A stretch of DNA of 64,000 bases from Neisseriaceae bacterium HSC-16F19. GTDB taxonomy: Bacteria; Pseudomonadota; Gammaproteobacteria; Burkholderiales; Neisseriaceae. The stretch spans positions 6,584-70,583 of the forward strand of contig NZ_JALJZY010000013.1 in NCBI RefSeq assembly GCF_024171525.1, given 5' to 3'. Shown here piece after piece: positions 60,328-64,000 of the stretch. The stretch's first letter is position 1; every line of letters begins with the position of its first letter. Under the pieces are notes generated by a model that was given only the letters and a program-made list of their open reading frames with translations, had not been told where the DNA came from and made no database searches. The translations under genes were made by a program, and so were the position numbers.

Positions 60328-60485
60328 AACCAATTTCAGGGCAGGACGTGTCCGTAGCGCGTGTGAAGTGAACAATGCAGTCAGGTTGTCAGCAGCACGA
60401 ACCCACCGAAGCGATTTGTGAATGGCTCAATGCCGTTCGCAAACGCCGTAGGAATTCCCTCCCTGAAGGGAGGGAAGGACGTCAA
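60328..60485 (+). ncRNA. Putative omega RNA (right end of IS)
   Basis: The 158 bases after tnpB, ending in the strong hairpin TTCCCTCC/GGAGGGAA and GGACGTCAA, have the layout of an omega RNA, whose 3' end reads into flanking DNA as guide. The guide would begin at 60486 (TGTGCCAGGCAGCC...). The 5' boundary cannot be fixed and probably lies inside tnpB. Confidence 0.65.
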
Positions 60486-61375
60486 TGTGCCAGGCAGCCC
60501 AAATCAGATTGTACATTGGCCGGGTCCAAGCCCATCTCTTTCAGGGTTTGCCGCGTCAGTTCGACTTGGGCATTATGCGCTTCGGGCGATGTCTGCAGTT
60601 GGGCAATGGTATCAGCACCGCCCAAGGAGCTGACAGGACGAACAAAACCGGAGGCATAAACCAAAACCAGCCAACCCATAAACAGAGCAAACACACCGGT
60701 TACGGCTTTTTTCCATACCGGCCAGGTCTTGAACAAGCCCCAAATGGTGGTAGCCGGCGCAACTGTTGCTGCCGCAGCTGTTTCAGGTTTTGCCGTAGCA
60801 GCCGCAGGCTCTTGAGTTGTTGCAGCCTGTCCTTCAGCCCAAACATTCAAATGCGCAGCACGGCTTTGGAAGGCACTGGCAGCCTGCCCAGCCGGTTGAA
60901 TTTTACCAAAATAGCTTTCCAGCGCGAAAGAAGCGGCATCTGCTATCTTATCGGCCAAAGCCATACGGATGTCGATCAAAGACAAGTGGGTAAAATTACC
61001 GCTTGCGTCACGGCTGAGGGCAGGCAGGGCCAACGCCAATTTGTGCAGCACTTGTGCCCTGTCGCTGTTCACACCGTTCTGAGCCTTTTTCAGCTTGAGC
61101 ATCACATCCGCAGTAACAAACTGCATTCCGCTAGGGTCAACTTCGGCAATGGCGACATTCTCTACTTTGAGAGATACGGAATTGCCCTTTTCCTTGAGGT
61201 TAATATCCAGGACCTCAGCCTTTGCTTCACGATCCAAATCGTAGCGGAAATTGGAATCAAAGTTGATGACGGTGGAGCCGTCCTGGTCACTCAAGCTGAA
61301 CATGGGTTCAAATTGGGCCAACACACCCAATTGTTCGCCTGCAGTCACTTCATATTTGCCTTGTGCTTCTGTCAT
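60482..61375 (-). CDS. Membrane protein of trb region, 297 aa, last codon altered by IS
   Basis: Residues 1-180 are soluble and beta-rich then helical; an A/T/E-rich linker (about 185-215) leads to one membrane helix (about 232-255) and a short C-terminal tail. The stop TGA comes from the IS right end (codons CAT TGA); without the IS the reading would be CAG TAA, so only the last residue changes. It follows trbB in the operon. Not recognised. Confidence 0.7.
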   Translation of the reverse strand: MTEAQGKYEVTAGEQLGVLAQFEPMFSLSDQDGSTVINFDSNFRYDLDREAKAEVLDINLKEKGNSVSLKVENVAIAEVDPSGMQFVTADVMLKLKKAQNGVNSDRAQVLHKLALALPALSRDASGNFTHLSLIDIRMALADKIADAASFALESYFGKIQPAGQAASAFQSRAAHLNVWAEGQAATTQEPAAATAKPETAAAATVAPATTIWGLFKTWPVWKKAVTGVFALFMGWLVLVYASGFVRPVSSLGGADTIAQLQTSPEAHNAQVELTRQTLKEMGLDPANVQSDLGCLAH

Positions 61376-61410
61376 GTCGATTCCTTAGAACTATGATTGG
61401 GGCTGTCTGA

Positions 61411-62340
61411 TTACAGATGGCCCAGAATGGTGTGGATGACTACCTCTTCGGAAAGGCCCATCATCATGCGCGGTTGACCGTTATTTTGGTCGACAAAGAA
61501 GGCCACCGGTACGCCGGCTTGACCGCCGTTTTGTTCAAACGCTTGAAACATAAACTGCAGGTTGCGTTGAAGAACCTGTTGGTCATCAGCGCCAAGATTT
61601 CGGGGATAGGCACTCGGATTGTCCATAATCTTGTCGAGCTCTGTGCGGTCTTTGGCATGCAATACGGCATTGGCCAAGGGCAAGCCTTGCGCAGTATTGC
61701 CCAAGGCAACGGTGGGTATCCATTTGATGGTCACGCCTTTATCCATATAGGGCTTCAAGCTGGCGTAAGCCTGATGGCAATACGGACAGCGCGGATCAAT
61801 GATGACATACAGGGTTTCACCGGGACCGCCTTTGCCGATTTTAGGCCCGCCCAGCGTTTCCAAAGCCTGAATGGCTTCAGGAATATCACCGCTGAATTTC
61901 CCGAGTAAAGGATTTTGCGGCTCAGTGATTTCTTGCACCTGTGCCTGGGGCAGCGGCGCTGACTGAGACTGCAACGAAGCAAACACATGGTTGATATTCT
62001 GCTTGGTGGACAGATTCCACACCGTGCCGCTGAAAATATTCTTGCCATCGGCAGTAGTGTAGAAGGTCATGCGCTTGCCGTTGGGTGCTTGCACCAGCCA
62101 GGCAGTCAAATCATTCTCCGGCATATTATGAGCATCAATGATGTCACCCAAAGACGCAACTTGGGCTTGAATCATGCTCTGCCCTGCACTATCCATAACA
62201 TCGGCCGGCTGCGCAGCGGGTGGATCTTCGGCCCAGGCCTTCGGTGTGAGTTTCATCAACACATCCTGCCCAACCAATGTGCCGCCCAATGCGCCTGCCA
62301 CAAAGACACTGAGCAAACCCAGCTTTTTAGAAACTTGCAT
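61411..62340 (-). CDS. trbB: TrbB, DsbC-like thiol:disulfide protein
   Basis: A signal peptide or anchor (LGLLSVFVAGALGGTLVG) is followed by an N-terminal dimer-type domain and a thioredoxin fold with LYVIIDPRCPYCHQAYASL (CPYC at about residue 183) and the cis-proline in GVPVAFFVD. IncI plasmids carry a DsbC-like TrbB between TrbA and TrbC that helps fold exported transfer proteins. Many exported proteins in this window contain paired cysteines, which fits. Confidence 0.88.
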   Translation of the reverse strand: MQVSKKLGLLSVFVAGALGGTLVGQDVLMKLTPKAWAEDPPAAQPADVMDSAGQSMIQAQVASLGDIIDAHNMPENDLTAWLVQAPNGKRMTFYTTADGKNIFSGTVWNLSTKQNINHVFASLQSQSAPLPQAQVQEITEPQNPLLGKFSGDIPEAIQALETLGGPKIGKGGPGETLYVIIDPRCPYCHQAYASLKPYMDKGVTIKWIPTVALGNTAQGLPLANAVLHAKDRTELDKIMDNPSAYPRNLGADDQQVLQRNLQFMFQAFEQNGGQAGVPVAFFVDQNNGQPRMMMGLSEEVVIHTILGHL

Positions 62341-62402
62341 TGCGACCTCTTCTAATTACAGATATGGATTTTCAAGATTATAAACTAAAAAATAAATATT
62401 TT

Positions 62403-63794
62403 TTATTTTTTTATGTTGGCGGCAAACTTTTCCAGGTCAATGCCGGGATAGAGGTGTTCAATCACAGACCGCCGCCATTTCAGCCACATACTGTAATCAC
62501 CGGCCATCAGATTGCGGCTCGGATAACGGAAAGTGTGAAGTTCATTCACAATCGCAGTTTTGGCGCGTTCAACCTGGGGATAGAGAATGGCCTCTCCGGC
62601 GAGCGCCTCGTTGTTGTAATGATCGTACACCGCGGCAGCCTCGGCAAATGGTCGGTTGCGCCCGATACTGTTGATCAGCGCCCACAAGGATCGGTCAGTG
62701 TAATGCAGCCAGCGGTAATCGGCCGGCTCCAAGACACCCAAGCGCCGCGCTTCTTGGAACATGGCATAGATAATCGTCCGTACAAACCCATGACGGCCCA
62801 AAACTGCCTGAACCATTCGGTTTTTGCGGTATTTTTCAATATAAGGCAGGTAATCTTCCCGATTGAGCTTCACTTCCAAAAGCCATAAGCTGGCCAATTC
62901 GTCTTCTTCCAAGCCCATTTGCTTTTGCTGGTCCGTTATCTGCTGCCCGCCATTAAACAGCGCCCATGTTTTTTCACGGATGGCTACCGAATCACGCTTG
63001 GCTTTATGGAAGTCTTCATCGCTCATGTTTTCATCGGTTGCCGCCACCAAGGGCACGAGCGAAGCCAAGACCATCCACTCTGTATCCGACAGTTTATTCC
63101 AGCCCTGCCAGGCCTTGCCCAGCTGCGTCATCAATACGGTTCTCAACGCGCCTTCATTGACCAAAGGCACGAAACTGCCATCTGCAAGCGGTCCATCCCA
63201 ATCGGAATCAACATTCTCCCTCACCAAACTATAAACGCCGGCGAACTGCTTGCTCGTCAGCATCATGCCGTAAAGCGGATGGTTTAACGGCTCTTTCACC
63301 AGATCCATTTGCGTGTAAATGCCCAGGTGCGGATAAAGCTGCTTCTGTTCCTTCATAAAGCTGGTCAAATTATGTACTTTTGCAAAACTGGCCTGCGGAT
63401 GCTTCTTGTTGGTCCCCAAGAAAGCCTTGAACAGATAGTACATAAACACTGCCCCGAAAAAGATATTCCAAGGCAGGGACATTTTCGCCAAATCATCCCA
63501 TGTGTATTGTTTGAAATCGACTTGGCACTTCCCAAAAATACCGGGCGCTGGAGCGCAATACTGTTGGATGTAGTTATAGGGGTAATTCAAAACAGGCGTG
63601 TCCGCAAACATCGAACTTACCCAGTAAAAGGGGTAGGACATGGCGTAGCGGCTGTATACATATCCCATTGAAATCCATTCGTGGGCAACCATCCAAATGA
63701 TCGCCACGGCGATATATGCCAGCACCACCGCAACCGCAATAACCATGGGATCTGAAAAATCCTGCCGCCCCTGTGTACCGTACTGTCCTGCCAT
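62403..63794 (-). CDS. trbA: TrbA/DotM (IcmP)
   Basis: AGGA precedes the ATG. Membrane helices lie at about 17-40, 110-130 and possibly 50-60. The cytoplasmic domain has the DotM pattern: HPLYGMMLTSKQFAGVYSLV, then QLGKAWQGWNKLSDTEWMVLASLVPL, RRLGVLEPADYRWLHYTDRSLWALINSIGR and EAAAVYDHYNNEAL. DotM forms the coupling complex with DotL. It is the first gene of the trb operon. Confidence 0.92.
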   Translation of the reverse strand: MAGQYGTQGRQDFSDPMVIAVAVVLAYIAVAIIWMVAHEWISMGYVYSRYAMSYPFYWVSSMFADTPVLNYPYNYIQQYCAPAPGIFGKCQVDFKQYTWDDLAKMSLPWNIFFGAVFMYYLFKAFLGTNKKHPQASFAKVHNLTSFMKEQKQLYPHLGIYTQMDLVKEPLNHPLYGMMLTSKQFAGVYSLVRENVDSDWDGPLADGSFVPLVNEGALRTVLMTQLGKAWQGWNKLSDTEWMVLASLVPLVAATDENMSDEDFHKAKRDSVAIREKTWALFNGGQQITDQQKQMGLEEDELASLWLLEVKLNREDYLPYIEKYRKNRMVQAVLGRHGFVRTIIYAMFQEARRLGVLEPADYRWLHYTDRSLWALINSIGRNRPFAEAAAVYDHYNNEALAGEAILYPQVERAKTAIVNELHTFRYPSRNLMAGDYSMWLKWRRSVIEHLYPGIDLEKFAANIKK

Positions 63795-63817
63795 ATTAAA
63801 TCCTGACTAAAATAGCT

Positions 63818-63854
63818 AATAGATATTACATATTCAGTATTTAAAATATCTATT
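63818..63854. promoter_or_regulatory. Inverted repeat upstream of trbA
   Basis: AATAGATATT (63818-63827) and AATATCTATT (63845-63854), 17 bases apart, lie 24-60 bases before the trbA start in an AT-rich region; a likely operator. Confidence 0.45.
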
Positions 63855-63902
63855 ACTTGATAGAAGATAGATAATATCTAATATGTGTTATAGATTAGGT
63901 AA

Positions 63903-64000
63903 TCTGTAATCTGTAATCTGTAATCTGTAATCTGTAATCTGTAATCTGTAATCTGTAATCTGTAATCTGTAATCTGTAATCTGTAATCTGTAATCTGTAA
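63903..64000. repeat. Tandem heptamer array TCTGTAA x14, runs off the window
   Basis: Fourteen exact copies of TCTGTAA fill 63903-64000 with no mismatch, and the array is cut by the window edge. The same heptamer or its complement occurs singly at 20201 and 57126 beside palindromes. It may be an iteron-like binding array, a slippage-prone microsatellite or an assembly end. Confidence 0.8.

Larger units (their letters stand above)
58638..60485. mobile_element. IS200/IS605-family element (IS608-like ends)
   Basis: Divergent tnpA and tnpB lie between a left hairpin (58654-58676) and a right hairpin (60455-60476). The left flank is TTAC (58634-58637) and the element ends TCAA (60482-60485), the same cleavage words as IS608. 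GTAA (58650-58653) just before the left hairpin can pair with TTAC, and GAAT (60452-60455) before the right hairpin matches the IS608 guide. No target duplication, as expected. Removing 58638-60485 rejoins a neat gene end, confirming the borders. Confidence 0.85.

Noticed and set aside
63903..64000. Repeat array as CRISPR
   Set aside because: The heptamers are directly adjacent with no spacers and no cas genes are present.

Overview
The window looks like part of a large conjugative plasmid (or integrated conjugative element) from a betaproteobacterium, tentatively Neisseriaceae. The host guess rests on a perfect 12-base Simonsiella-type DNA-uptake word inside the IS element (59613-59624; its complement is the Kingella-type word) plus near-matches elsewhere. 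No rRNA, housekeeping gene, relaxase, Rep or ParA is present, so species and replicon type cannot be read. The first gene is cut by the left edge and a heptamer repeat runs off the right edge.

Layout. 1-2775 is the end of a strawberry-notch-type helicase (anti-restriction-like). 2837-10616 is a block of mostly exported proteins, including a tandem paralogous family and a transglycosylase-like protein. 10641-12167 is a Fic toxin with a VbhA-like antitoxin. 12206-12880 is kfrA with a 37-base palindromic operator. 12933-15063 (minus) is a HerA/VirB4-like ATPase operon. 15198-24704 is a long plus-strand DNA-processing run: topoisomerase III, an ArdC-like protein, a TOPRIM primase, an M23 peptidase and a secreted nuclease. 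24741-25919 is a second Fic protein (DUF4172 type). 26590-31045 is a third Fic module whose toxin is fused to a beta-propeller-like domain, followed by coupled genes for a lipase-like protein and a tyrosine recombinase. 31118-36516 holds membrane/OmpA-like genes and a umuDC pair with a palindromic operator and divergent small ORFs.

From 63794 leftwards the minus strand carries an IncI/Dot-Icm-type (MPF-I) conjugation system in three blocks: trbA-trbB and companions (57142-63794), traY/DotA (53419-55860), and traM-N-O-P-Q-R-T-U-trbC with a muramidase, SSB and an M15-like peptidase (37062-52720). The dotB/C/D equivalents (traJ/I/H) and a relaxase must lie outside the window if the system is complete. 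An IS200/IS605-type element with tnpA, tnpB and an omega-RNA-like right end (58638-60485) sits exactly at the last codon of a trb-region gene.

How the parts fit. The T4SS, wall hydrolases, SSB, topoisomerase and primase form a transfer and establishment kit. umuDC and the helicase fit plasmid survival after entry. Three Fic proteins and a lipase-like protein form a cargo of toxins or effectors. Several promoters carry perfect palindromes, some sharing an ATGTA-TACAT core, which suggests a plasmid-wide repressor network.
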